From: an uncultured Sphingomonadaceae bacterium
GTDB lineage: Bacteria; Pseudomonadota; Alphaproteobacteria; Sphingomonadales; Sphingomonadaceae
Direction: 5' to 3'
Assembly (NCBI GenBank): GCA_947496865.1
Contig: CANMEE010000002.1
Span: 1-64,000 of the forward strand
Length of the DNA stretch: 64,000 nucleotides
Shown here: positions 52,049-59,827 of the stretch, piece after piece
How the letters are laid out: each line of letters opens with the position of its first letter
Position numbering within the stretch: position 1 is the stretch's first letter
The notes under the pieces: model-generated
Databases searched by the model: none
The model's input: only the letters and a program-made list of their open reading frames with translations
Told to the model about the DNA's origin: nothing
Translations under genes and position numbers: made by a program

Positions 52049-52730
52049 GCAGGCCGCTTGCGTATCGACTGACAACGGTTTCACGATTGAGCTGGATGGC
52101 AGGCCTATTAAAACGCCGGCGCGAAACCCGCTGAACCTGCCCACGTCGCAATTGGCTGAAGCGATTGCGGCGGAATGGGACGCGCAAGGAGAGGATATTG
52201 ATCCTGCTACCATGCCGTTGACCGCTTTGGCGCAGGGCGCGCTTGATCAAGTAGCGCACGAACGAGACCGGATTATTGGCCGTATTGCGGCATTTTCCGA
52301 CAGCGACATGCTTTACTATCGTGGCGATGAAAGCCAGCAAGCCTTGGCTGATCATCAGGCGAAAAAATGGGACCCGCTGCTGGATTGGGCCCGCACGCGC
52401 TATGATGTCAGCTTTACTCTGACCCATGGCATCATGCACCAATCGCAGCCGGATCAAACCATTGCTCGTCTGTCCGAAGCGGTCGAAGCACAAGATGATT
52501 TTACCATTGCTGCAATGCTGTCGCTGGTGGGGCTTGCCGGGTCTTTAGTGGCGATATTGGCGCTTATCGAAGGCGCCTATGATGCCGATACGCTTTGGCC
52601 ACTGATGAATTTGGAAGAACTTTGGCAGGAAGAGCAATGGGGCCGCGATGATTTGGCTGTCGCGACCCGCGAGATCAAACAGGCAGAATTTGACGCTGCC
52701 GTGCAATTTCTTGCGCTTTCCTGCAGTTAG
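52032..52730 (+). CDS. ATP12-family F1-ATPase assembly chaperone
   Basis: A 232-residue protein with the ATP12 pattern: RFYKQAACVSTDNGFTIELDGRPIKTPARNPLNLPT, LAEAIAAEWDAQGEDIDPATMPLT, DSDMLYYRGDE and the C-terminal EELWQEEQWGRDDLA. ATP12 proteins chaperone the alpha subunit of F1 in mitochondria and Alphaproteobacteria. ATG 52032 lies inside the end of the upstream gene and starts MKRFYKQ, matching the family start. Confidence 0.9.
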   Translation: MKRFYKQAACVSTDNGFTIELDGRPIKTPARNPLNLPTSQLAEAIAAEWDAQGEDIDPATMPLTALAQGALDQVAHERDRIIGRIAAFSDSDMLYYRGDESQQALADHQAKKWDPLLDWARTRYDVSFTLTHGIMHQSQPDQTIARLSEAVEAQDDFTIAAMLSLVGLAGSLVAILALIEGAYDADTLWPLMNLEELWQEEQWGRDDLAVATREIKQAEFDAAVQFLALSCS

Positions 52731-52786
52731 TTTTTCCCTTTTGACGCATTTTCCGCTACAGGCCTTTAACTGTAAACGGAGACTAC

Positions 52787-54244
52787 ATGACAACTTCTTC
52801 CCCACGCCAATCTTTGGCGCTTTGCGATAGCCCGGCAGCGGCAGTCGCTCTTCTCGAAAAACTCTATCAAGAACAAATCGATGTGATTACCAACCGGTTT
52901 GCCCGCTATGCGAAGGGTGATCTGTCTGATGGTGACCGCCAACAGGGCGTCTATCCGATGATATCGGTGGAGATTCCTGCCGATCAGGCGACCGAAACCA
53001 GCAATCTCGCATCGGGCCGGATTTCGGATATTAACTGCTATAGCACGACGATCAGTCAGCCGACACTTTATCGCCGCTATCTGCTCGACCAGCTAGAGCG
53101 GATCAACCGTATCTTCACCGCGAAAATACATGTCGGCCTTTCCGATACGCCAATCCCTCTTGCCTTTGCGATAGAAAATGCCGCTGGTGGTCTCGACCGG
53201 GAACGCAAGGATGCGTTGCCCAACCATTTCCATACGCCGAACCTCATGAAAACCAATGACGAGATTGTCGATGGCGGCCAGATTTTTCAAGACCATGTCG
53301 ATAGCGCGTTATCGCTTTTCACGGCAGAGCGGGTTGATTATTCGCTTCATCGCATTCGCCATTATTGCGCGACCGATCCGGAATATTTTCAACCCTTTAT
53401 CCTGTTCACCAACTATCAGCGCTATGTTGACGAGTTTATCGAATTTGGTTTGGAAGAAGTGAAATCTGGCAAAGCCGAAATGCTGGTCGAACCGGGCAAC
53501 CGGATCACTGGCGCGGATGGCGAGCCTTCTTGCCCGCCCATCGCCAAGCCGCCGCAAATGCCGGCCTATCATCTGGTACGGAAAGATGGCCGTCCGGGCG
53601 TGACGTTGGTCAATATGGGTGTTGGCCCGTCCAATGCGAAGACAATTACCGACCATTTGGCCGTTTTGCGTCCGCATGTCTGGTTGATGATCGGTCACTG
53701 TGGCGCTTTGCGCCGGACGCAGCGGTTGGGTGATTATGTTCTGGCGCATGCTTATCTGCGCGATGACAATGTCCTCGACGATGTTCTGCCGCCCAGTATT
53801 CCTCTGCCGACTATTGCCGAAGTGCAAATGGCGCTGACCAAAGCGGTGCAGGAAGAAACCGGTATTGATCAGTCACAGCTCAAACAGCATTTGCGTACGG
53901 GCACAGTGGTGACCACCGGTGACCGCAACTGGGAACTGCGCTTTGAGCAAATTGCTAAGCGCTTGAATCAGTCCCGCGCCATTGCGATTGATATGGAGTC
54001 CGCGACTGTAGCTGCCAACGGTTATCGTTACCGGGTGCCTTACGGAACATTGCTATGTGCGTCGGACAAACCGTTACATGGTGAGATTAAATTGCCAGGC
54101 ATGGCTGATGCCTTTTACCAAGAACGCGTCGGACAGCATCTTGCCATTGGCTTGCGGACGATTGATCTGCTGGCGAAAGAGGCGGATGCAGGGACATTGC
54201 ATTCCAGGAAACTGCGCAGCTTTGGTGAGCCCTTGTTCCGATAA
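52787..54244 (+). CDS. amn: AMP nucleosidase
   Basis: A 485-residue enzyme hydrolysing AMP to adenine and ribose 5-phosphate. The length equals E. coli Amn (about 484). The N-terminal regulatory domain (about residues 10-170) precedes a nucleoside-phosphorylase-type catalytic domain: GRPGVTLVNMGVGPSNAKTITDHLAVLRPHVWLMIGHCGALR, then AIDMESATVAANGYRYRVPYGTLLCASDKPLHGE with the catalytic Glu/Asp. ATG 52787 has GGAG 6 bases upstream. It is the last gene of the co-directional run; an inverted repeat follows the stop. Confidence 0.94.
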   Translation: MTTSSPRQSLALCDSPAAAVALLEKLYQEQIDVITNRFARYAKGDLSDGDRQQGVYPMISVEIPADQATETSNLASGRISDINCYSTTISQPTLYRRYLLDQLERINRIFTAKIHVGLSDTPIPLAFAIENAAGGLDRERKDALPNHFHTPNLMKTNDEIVDGGQIFQDHVDSALSLFTAERVDYSLHRIRHYCATDPEYFQPFILFTNYQRYVDEFIEFGLEEVKSGKAEMLVEPGNRITGADGEPSCPPIAKPPQMPAYHLVRKDGRPGVTLVNMGVGPSNAKTITDHLAVLRPHVWLMIGHCGALRRTQRLGDYVLAHAYLRDDNVLDDVLPPSIPLPTIAEVQMALTKAVQEETGIDQSQLKQHLRTGTVVTTGDRNWELRFEQIAKRLNQSRAIAIDMESATVAANGYRYRVPYGTLLCASDKPLHGEIKLPGMADAFYQERVGQHLAIGLRTIDLLAKEADAGTLHSRKLRSFGEPLFR

Positions 54245-54251
54245 TTCCTAG

Positions 54252-54276
54252 ATCCCCTCCCTTGAGGGGAGGGGAT
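54252..54276. repeat. perfect 10-bp GC-rich inverted repeat after amn
   Basis: ATCCCCTCCC (54252-54261) and GGGAGGGGAT (54267-54276) around TTGAG. There is no T-run, so it is more like a dispersed intergenic palindrome than a classical terminator, though it may still slow transcription. Confidence 0.6.
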
Positions 54277-54299
54277 AGTCCTGCTCAAAACTTGTCCTG

Positions 54300-54313
54300 T
54301 TGACCTAGATCAA
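54300..54313. promoter_or_regulatory. FNR/Anr-type box upstream of the ompW-like gene
   Basis: TTGACCTAGATCAA fits the alphaproteobacterial FnrL/Anr consensus TTGAY-N4-RTCAA exactly. Its centre is about 87 bases before ATG 54394, which allows activation from the usual -41.5 position. ompW is an FNR-regulated gene in enterobacteria, which makes the match more credible. Confidence 0.6.
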
Positions 54314-54393
54314 CCGGAGTCTTGCGTTGGATCAATGCAGCCCCTTCTTGCTTTCCCTACTCCGTCGGGACCATAGTAAGAAGGATTGACCCA

Positions 54394-55062
54394 ATGGGTA
54401 AAACAGTAAAATTTCTAGCTCTGGCGGCAGCGTCAGGCATGGCCATCACATCGGCACCCGCCTTTGCAGAAAAGGGTGACATATTGGTTCGCGTTCGTGC
54501 GATCAACGTGATGCCAAGCGAAGAAAGCGGTTCAATTCTGCCCGCTTTTCCCGGCGAGCAGGTCAGCGTCGATAACAGCCCTGCACCGGAAGTTGATATC
54601 ACCTATATGGCGACCAACAATATCGGTTTTGAGTTGATCGCCGCGACCACCAAGCATAGCGCCAGTGGTGTCTCGGGCACGACCGGCACTATCGGCCGGC
54701 TGGCTTCCACATGGGTGTTACCGCCGACCTTGACGGCGCAATATCATTTTGCCCCGGATGCGGCGATCCGTCCCTATATCGGGGCAGGAATTAACTACAC
54801 GATTTTCTATAATGAAAATGCAACCGACGCATTGGAAGCTGCCGTTGGCGACACGGATGTGAGCATGAAAAGCAGCTTTGGTTATGCGCTGCAAGCGGGT
54901 GTGGATATTCCAATCAACGACAGGATCGTCCTAAATTTTGACGTGAAATATCTCGATGTTGATACCACGGCTACCTTGCGCACCACGGCCGCCGGTACCC
55001 AGCGGGTTCGGATCAATCTCGACCCGGTCGTGGTCGGCGTAGGCTTAGGAATTAAACTTTAG
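54394..55062 (+). CDS. OmpW-family outer-membrane protein
   Basis: A 222-residue protein. The signal peptide (residues 1-25, ending AFA before Glu) is followed by an eight-strand barrel pattern of the OmpW family: GDILVRVRAINVMP, VDITYMATNNIGFELIAATTKH, WVLPPTLTAQYHFAPDAAIRPYIGAGINYTIFY and the final DPVVVGVGLGIKL. OmpW proteins are proposed to admit hydrophobic small molecules and are often induced at low oxygen. ATG 54394 has AAGGA 8 bases upstream. The FNR-type box upstream supports oxygen control. Confidence 0.88.
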   Translation: MGKTVKFLALAAASGMAITSAPAFAEKGDILVRVRAINVMPSEESGSILPAFPGEQVSVDNSPAPEVDITYMATNNIGFELIAATTKHSASGVSGTTGTIGRLASTWVLPPTLTAQYHFAPDAAIRPYIGAGINYTIFYNENATDALEAAVGDTDVSMKSSFGYALQAGVDIPINDRIVLNFDVKYLDVDTTATLRTTAAGTQRVRINLDPVVVGVGLGIKL

Positions 55063-55210
55063 GCATGAACTAGTGCTGCAGTTTCGAGAGAGGATCATGG
55101 GGAGATGCAAAGCGGTAGCATGATCGCTTTGTGTCTTCCCGTGATTATCTTGTCATCATCTCACTGAAAGCGGAGCTGCCCTCGGGTAATCCATGCTCAT
55201 GCCGCCAAAC

Positions 55211-56206
55211 TTAACCCTCTATACCCAGTGCCATGGCTGCTTCGCGGATCCGTTTTGCCTCAGCGCCATCATTTTTAAACGCTGCCAGTCCGTCGGTCAT
55301 CGCCTTTTTGGCCTGTACCGTTTGGCCCAATTGCTGTCGACTGCGCATCAGCATGATCCAGCCATTGGCGTCATTCGGGTTTGATTGCAGTCTTTTGTCG
55401 AGACCTTCGACCATATTCGCGATCATGGCTTCCTGTTGACCGGCGGGCAGGGCGGCGGCTTCCTGCATTTGTTGGCGGCTGGGTCCGGGGATCGCAGCGG
55501 TAGCGACGTCGGGTCCGTTGGTTGAGATGCCACCTGTGGGGGCTGCAGGCGTGATTTTCGCAAGCCTTGCCGCGACGTCGATATTTTCTTTTTCCGCAAC
55601 CTGTCCGATGACCCTGCGAATATCTCCAGCATAAGGCGCGTCAGCGGGTGTATCTTTGAGCAACGCGAACCAGTCTTCAATCGCGCCTTTATGATCGCCG
55701 GAAATATCTTTCTGCACCGCCAGAAAATAGCGGGCACGAGGATCAGTTTTGTCGAGCGCGAGCGCCTTTCTAAATGCGTCGGCGGCATCGGCGGGGACTT
55801 GCTGTCCATCGCTCGACATGACCAGAGCCTCTCCGAGCATCGACCAATATTCGGGGTTTTCCGGATCGAGCGTTGTGGCGCGTTTCATAGCGGTCGCGGA
55901 TTCGGCAAATTTCTGGGTTTCAAAATAACTCCAGCCCAACATCCGCCAGCTCTCGGCGTCTTTGGGATCATCTTGCAATTTTTTCTCTAGCCCGGCGATC
56001 ACTTCATCAACGCTGGGCGCCCCTTCGGCACCGCTGCCTGCGTCTGCGGCGCTCGTTTCGCTATCCACGCTTTCGGTGTCCATTGTTCGATAGACCTGCA
56101 CCCCGACTGCGCCAACCGCTAAGATAGCGGCAAAAATCAACGCGATACGACTGATATTGCTGCCGGTTTTTTTTGTAGGCTGTGCTGCTTGTTCTGGTTC
56201 GGACAT
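55211..56206 (-). CDS. CcmI/NrfG-like TPR protein, membrane-anchored
   Basis: A 331-residue protein. One N-terminal membrane helix (RIALIFAAILAVGAVGVQVY) is followed by an acidic linker and a TPR region from about residue 60: DEVIAGLEKKLQDDPKDAESWRMLGWSYFETQKFAESATAMKRATTLDPENPEYWSMLGEAL and further repeats, then a C-terminal TPR-like pair. The layout matches the CcmI/CycH subunit of cytochrome c maturation, which presents apocytochromes to the heme lyase. ATG 56206 (MSEPEQAAQ) precedes the helix; earlier in-frame starts are poorer. It is divergent from the multi-cofactor operon, which needs ten hemes c attached. Confidence 0.75.
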   Translation of the reverse strand: MSEPEQAAQPTKKTGSNISRIALIFAAILAVGAVGVQVYRTMDTESVDSETSAADAGSGAEGAPSVDEVIAGLEKKLQDDPKDAESWRMLGWSYFETQKFAESATAMKRATTLDPENPEYWSMLGEALVMSSDGQQVPADAADAFRKALALDKTDPRARYFLAVQKDISGDHKGAIEDWFALLKDTPADAPYAGDIRRVIGQVAEKENIDVAARLAKITPAAPTGGISTNGPDVATAAIPGPSRQQMQEAAALPAGQQEAMIANMVEGLDKRLQSNPNDANGWIMLMRSRQQLGQTVQAKKAMTDGLAAFKNDGAEAKRIREAAMALGIEG

Positions 56207-56344
56207 GGATAAAACTCGTTTCTCGACTGGTGCGACCCGGTGGATTGGTTGCATTGTCGCGAAGCGCAATGGTTTGACAAGTATTTTGTTGCGTAACGTC
56301 GATAAAGATCAAACCGGATGAAACTGTGATATTTTCCACTGGTA

Positions 56345-56363
56345 TATCAAAAGCTTTTTGATA
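56345..56363. promoter_or_regulatory. TATCAA-N7-TTGATA near-palindrome
   Basis: The 19-base dyad lies in the 274-base region between the TPR gene and the electron-transfer operon. A similar TATCAA-N6-TTGATA element is at 10273-10290. A possible operator; the regulator is unknown. Confidence 0.35.
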
Positions 56364-56480
56364 AGATGCTGGTAAGTTAAGTCTTTTGGGGTCGCGCTTA
56401 AGCCGAAGAAATTGCTGTATTGGTTCGCATAACGCATGAGGGAGCGTTGAGCCGGGACGGTAAAAGGGGGAAGATAGCGC

Positions 56481-58931
56481 GTGACGGACAAGTTTCGAGT
56501 AGTGATCGTGGGATCTGGACCAGCTGGTATGAGTGCCGCTGGACGTGCCGCGCAGTTGAAGCTCAAGCATGTGTTGCTGGAAAAGACGGACCATCTGTCC
56601 GACACCATCTACAAATATCAAAAAGGCAAGCATGTCATGGCGACGCCGAGCCAGCTTGTGCTCCGCTCCGACATGGATTTTGATGCAGGCAAGCGTGAGG
56701 CGATCCTGGGAACCTGGGATGAGCAGACGGAAGCACGTGGCGTCAATGTTCAGTATAATGCTGAGCCGGTAAAGATTGAAGGGGAAGAAGGAAACTTCAC
56801 CATCACTCTGAAAAACGGTGATAAAGTTCTTACCGAAACAATTGTCATGGCGATCGGTACGCAAGGCAACCCCAATTTGATGCGGTGCCCAGGTGGCGAC
56901 AACAAGCTGGTCCAGTATCAACTGGATGATCCCGGCGAATATTATGATGAGCATATCACGGTTATTGGCTCTGGAGACGCTGGGATAGAAAATGCGCTCG
57001 GCCTGGCCGCAGATGCAGCGCAGAATAATATCGTCACCATTCTCAACCGTTCGGCAGAATTTGCCCGCGCGAAGAAAGCCAATGTAAAACTGCTGATGGA
57101 AGCTGGTGAGCAGGGCAAGGTTATGATCCGCAACGAGACCACGCCGGCGGAAGTGAAAGATGGCGAGCTGGTTCTGGAAACCCGCGATGGTCAGGAAACC
57201 ATTCCCTGCAACCGGATCATCGCGCGCATGGGCTCCGCCCCGCCCCGCAAATTTGTGGAAGAATGCGGCATAGAATTTACCAGCGAGGATCGTGAGGCTT
57301 ATCCCAAGCTGACTCCAGCTTTTGAAAGCACCAAAAAGGGCATTTACGTCATCGGCGCGCTAGCGGGCTATCCGCTGATCAAGCACTGCATGAACCAGGG
57401 CTATGACGTCATTGAATTTATCAACGGCAATAAAGAACTGAAACCCGCGGATGAGCCTATTCTTGAGAAGAAATTTGCTGATTTGCCTGGCGGTAAATCC
57501 GTCGACGAGTGGCTCGAATTTTTCCGCGAAAAAGTCACAATCCTAAACGACCTGTCACCGCTACAGATGCGCGAATTTATGCTTGACAGTGAGCCGATTG
57601 CTTATCGCAGTGGGGAGACGATTTTCGAACGCAATGATCCGGGGTCATCGCTGTTCACCATTGCCAAGGGCTCTGTGTTGGTTGAGGTCAATCCTACGGA
57701 TAGTTCTATAGTCATCCCGATCGAAGAGGGTTCTATCTTTGGCGAGGTCGGTCTGATTTCCGGTCGTCGTCGCGGCGCAACCATCAGGGCGGCTGAAGAC
57801 ATGATTGCGATTGAAGTATCGCGAACAGCGGCACTGAAACTGCAGGCCTCCGTGCCAGCGGCCAAACGCGCGATTACGCGGATATCGACCGAGCGGCAAT
57901 TGCTGCAAATGTTTGGCTCTGGATTGACCAAGGAAGATATAGCCGAAGCGGTTGAGAGCAGCGAGATTGTGAACGTCCGCGCGGGTGAGACGATTATCAA
58001 CGAAGGTGATGACGGCAATGACATTTATGTGATCCGCGTCGGATCGATGGTCGTTGAAAAGGAAATTGGCGGAAAGCCGGTATTCCTGTCCTATTTACCG
58101 GCGGGTTCCTATGTTGGCGAAATGACATTGATTGCCGGCGGAATGCGCACGGCAACGGTGAAGGCTGCAATCAAGTCCGAAGTGATCAAAATTCAGGGGG
58201 ACGCGTTCAAGAAGGTGCTCGACGCGCATCCTGATCTGCTCCGCCGTGCCAAGAAGGACATGGCAGCGCGTCAAGATATCAACGCCTTTGTCGAAGCCAA
58301 GAAAGACAGTTTTTCTGGCGTGGTCGACTATTATTCCGGCGTCGCCAATTTTCTGGTCGACAACGGTATCGGCGAAGCCACTGATGTTTTGTTGATCGAT
58401 GAAAATCTCTGTGTTGGCTGTGACAATTGTGAAAAGGCGTGCGCGGACAGTCATGAAGGCCTGTCGCGTCTCGATCGTGAAGCGGGCCGGACCTATGCCC
58501 ATCTGCATGTCCCGACAAGCTGTCGCCATTGCGAGCATCCACATTGTATGTCCGACTGCCCGCCTGATGCGATTCATCGTGGTCCTGATGGCGAAGTATT
58601 TATCGACGACACCTGCATCGGTTGCGGCAACTGCCAGCGCTATTGCCCCTATGGCGTCATCCGCATGGATAAAGTGCCACCGAAAAAACCGGGCATTCTA
58701 AACTGGCTGCTCTTCGGCTTTGGTCCTGGCCCTGGCGAACCGGACAAGAAATGGGTGTCTGACAATAGCGATCCAGAGGTCGAGAAGCCGAAAAAGGCGA
58801 TTAAATGCGATATGTGTGCAGGAATAAACGGCGGGCCTGCCTGTGTTCGCGCTTGTCCCACGGGAGCGGCTATTCGTGTGGCTCCAGAGGAGTTTCTCAC
58901 GGTTGCCAAGCTTGAGCAGGAGGACGCATAA
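56481..58931 (+). CDS. NAD(P)/FAD oxidoreductase + two cNMP-binding domains + 4x[4Fe-4S] fusion
   Basis: 816 residues with no signal peptide. Residues 1-325 are a pyridine-nucleotide-disulfide-oxidoreductase-like module with FAD loop VGSGPAGMSAAG (10-21) and second Rossmann loop VIGSGDAGIENA (161-172); the redox Cys pair of thioredoxin reductase is missing. Residues about 360-475 and 480-595 are two cyclic-nucleotide-binding domains with phosphate cassettes IFGEVGLISGRRRGATIRA and YVGEMTLIAGGMRTATVKA. Residues 640-800 carry 16 cysteines in four groups (644/647/650/654, 681/684/689/693, 712/715/718/722, 776/779/788/792) as in DmsB/PsrB-type subunits, so four [4Fe-4S] clusters are expected. GTG 56481 has GGGGGAAG upstream. 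It probably passes electrons from NAD(P)H to the next gene's product; cNMP control is inferred. Confidence 0.85.
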   Translation: MTDKFRVVIVGSGPAGMSAAGRAAQLKLKHVLLEKTDHLSDTIYKYQKGKHVMATPSQLVLRSDMDFDAGKREAILGTWDEQTEARGVNVQYNAEPVKIEGEEGNFTITLKNGDKVLTETIVMAIGTQGNPNLMRCPGGDNKLVQYQLDDPGEYYDEHITVIGSGDAGIENALGLAADAAQNNIVTILNRSAEFARAKKANVKLLMEAGEQGKVMIRNETTPAEVKDGELVLETRDGQETIPCNRIIARMGSAPPRKFVEECGIEFTSEDREAYPKLTPAFESTKKGIYVIGALAGYPLIKHCMNQGYDVIEFINGNKELKPADEPILEKKFADLPGGKSVDEWLEFFREKVTILNDLSPLQMREFMLDSEPIAYRSGETIFERNDPGSSLFTIAKGSVLVEVNPTDSSIVIPIEEGSIFGEVGLISGRRRGATIRAAEDMIAIEVSRTAALKLQASVPAAKRAITRISTERQLLQMFGSGLTKEDIAEAVESSEIVNVRAGETIINEGDDGNDIYVIRVGSMVVEKEIGGKPVFLSYLPAGSYVGEMTLIAGGMRTATVKAAIKSEVIKIQGDAFKKVLDAHPDLLRRAKKDMAARQDINAFVEAKKDSFSGVVDYYSGVANFLVDNGIGEATDVLLIDENLCVGCDNCEKACADSHEGLSRLDREAGRTYAHLHVPTSCRHCEHPHCMSDCPPDAIHRGPDGEVFIDDTCIGCGNCQRYCPYGVIRMDKVPPKKPGILNWLLFGFGPGPGEPDKKWVSDNSDPEVEKPKKAIKCDMCAGINGGPACVRACPTGAAIRVAPEEFLTVAKLEQEDA

Positions 58932-59812
58932 TGGCTTCTGTTCCTGCCCCCGGCAGTGCTTCGAAAAAGAAAGTCGCCATGCATGACGGCTTTTTGAAAC
59001 ATGCCGGCTATCGCTGGCTGAAAATCGCTTCGTTCATCATGGTCGTTTGCATTGTCAGCTATCTCTTCATCGATGTCTCACCGCGCCACAATGGTGGCAG
59101 TTGGTATGGCTATTTGCTCGGCACGATTGGAGCGGGACTGATTCTGTGGCTGACCATGCTGGGTGTCCGCAAACGTGCGATGACGCCAGGGAAATGGTCG
59201 CTCAAAGCGTGGACTTCCGCTCATATCTATCTTGGCCTCAGCCTGATCGTGATCGGCACTTTGCATACAGGTTTTCAGTTTGGCTGGAATATTCACACGG
59301 CGGCATATGCATTCATGATGTTCGTGATCATCTCGGGAATATTCGGGATATATTTCTACGCGACTATCCCGCAAGCCTTGTCGAACAATCGCGACGAAAT
59401 GACCGAAACGCAGATGCTGGAAAGCCTGCGCTCTCTCGACCGGCAATTGCATGAAGCAGCGCAGCCTTTGTCGGCCGAACACGCCGCATTGGTCTTGCAA
59501 TCGTTGGAGCAGGATCCTTTCGGCGGCGGTTTCCTCAGACGCGTGTCCGGAAATTATCCCAATTGCGCCACCCGCGCTGCGCAGGCTGATTTGCGACGAG
59601 AACGCGCTTATCAGCCTCGCATGGGGGGTGACGATCCGCTCGACAAGGTTGATGCGCTGCTAGAGAAAAAGGAGGCGACGCTCGCCCGCGTTCGCCGCCA
59701 TCTGAGGCTCAAAGCCTTGTTGCAAGTTTGGTTGTTCGTGCATGTGCCGGCGACTTTTGCCCTGATCGCGTCGCTGTCGGCGCATATCATCAGCGTTTTC
59801 TTTTACTGGTAG
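58931..59812 (+). CDS. five-helix membrane protein, putative diheme cytochrome b
   Basis: 293 residues, not assignable by name. Hydrophobic helices at about 29-47, 57-78, 94-114, 122-144 and 263-292, with a cytoplasmic-looking soluble loop of about 115 residues between the fourth and fifth. Histidines His98 and His112 in helix 3, and His271 and His285 in helix 5, are each 14 residues apart. This is the two-helix, four-histidine pattern that binds two stacked b hemes in NOX/ferric-reductase and cytochrome b proteins. I infer it carries electrons from the FeS fusion protein to the periplasmic hemes. ATG 58931 shares a base with the upstream stop (TAATG); the next gene starts 15 bases after its stop. 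Confidence 0.65.
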   Translation: MASVPAPGSASKKKVAMHDGFLKHAGYRWLKIASFIMVVCIVSYLFIDVSPRHNGGSWYGYLLGTIGAGLILWLTMLGVRKRAMTPGKWSLKAWTSAHIYLGLSLIVIGTLHTGFQFGWNIHTAAYAFMMFVIISGIFGIYFYATIPQALSNNRDEMTETQMLESLRSLDRQLHEAAQPLSAEHAALVLQSLEQDPFGGGFLRRVSGNYPNCATRAAQADLRRERAYQPRMGGDDPLDKVDALLEKKEATLARVRRHLRLKALLQVWLFVHVPATFALIASLSAHIISVFFYW

Positions 59813-59827
59813 GCGGGAGATAGAAAC

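Noticed and set aside
54252-54276. Hairpin after amn as a rho-independent terminator
   Set aside because: The stem is strong but neither side has a T-run, so it is listed as a repeat.
56061-56954. 297-codon minus-strand frame across the divergent promoter region
   Set aside because: It overlaps two strong genes and the intergenic region; the translation has no domain and odd composition.
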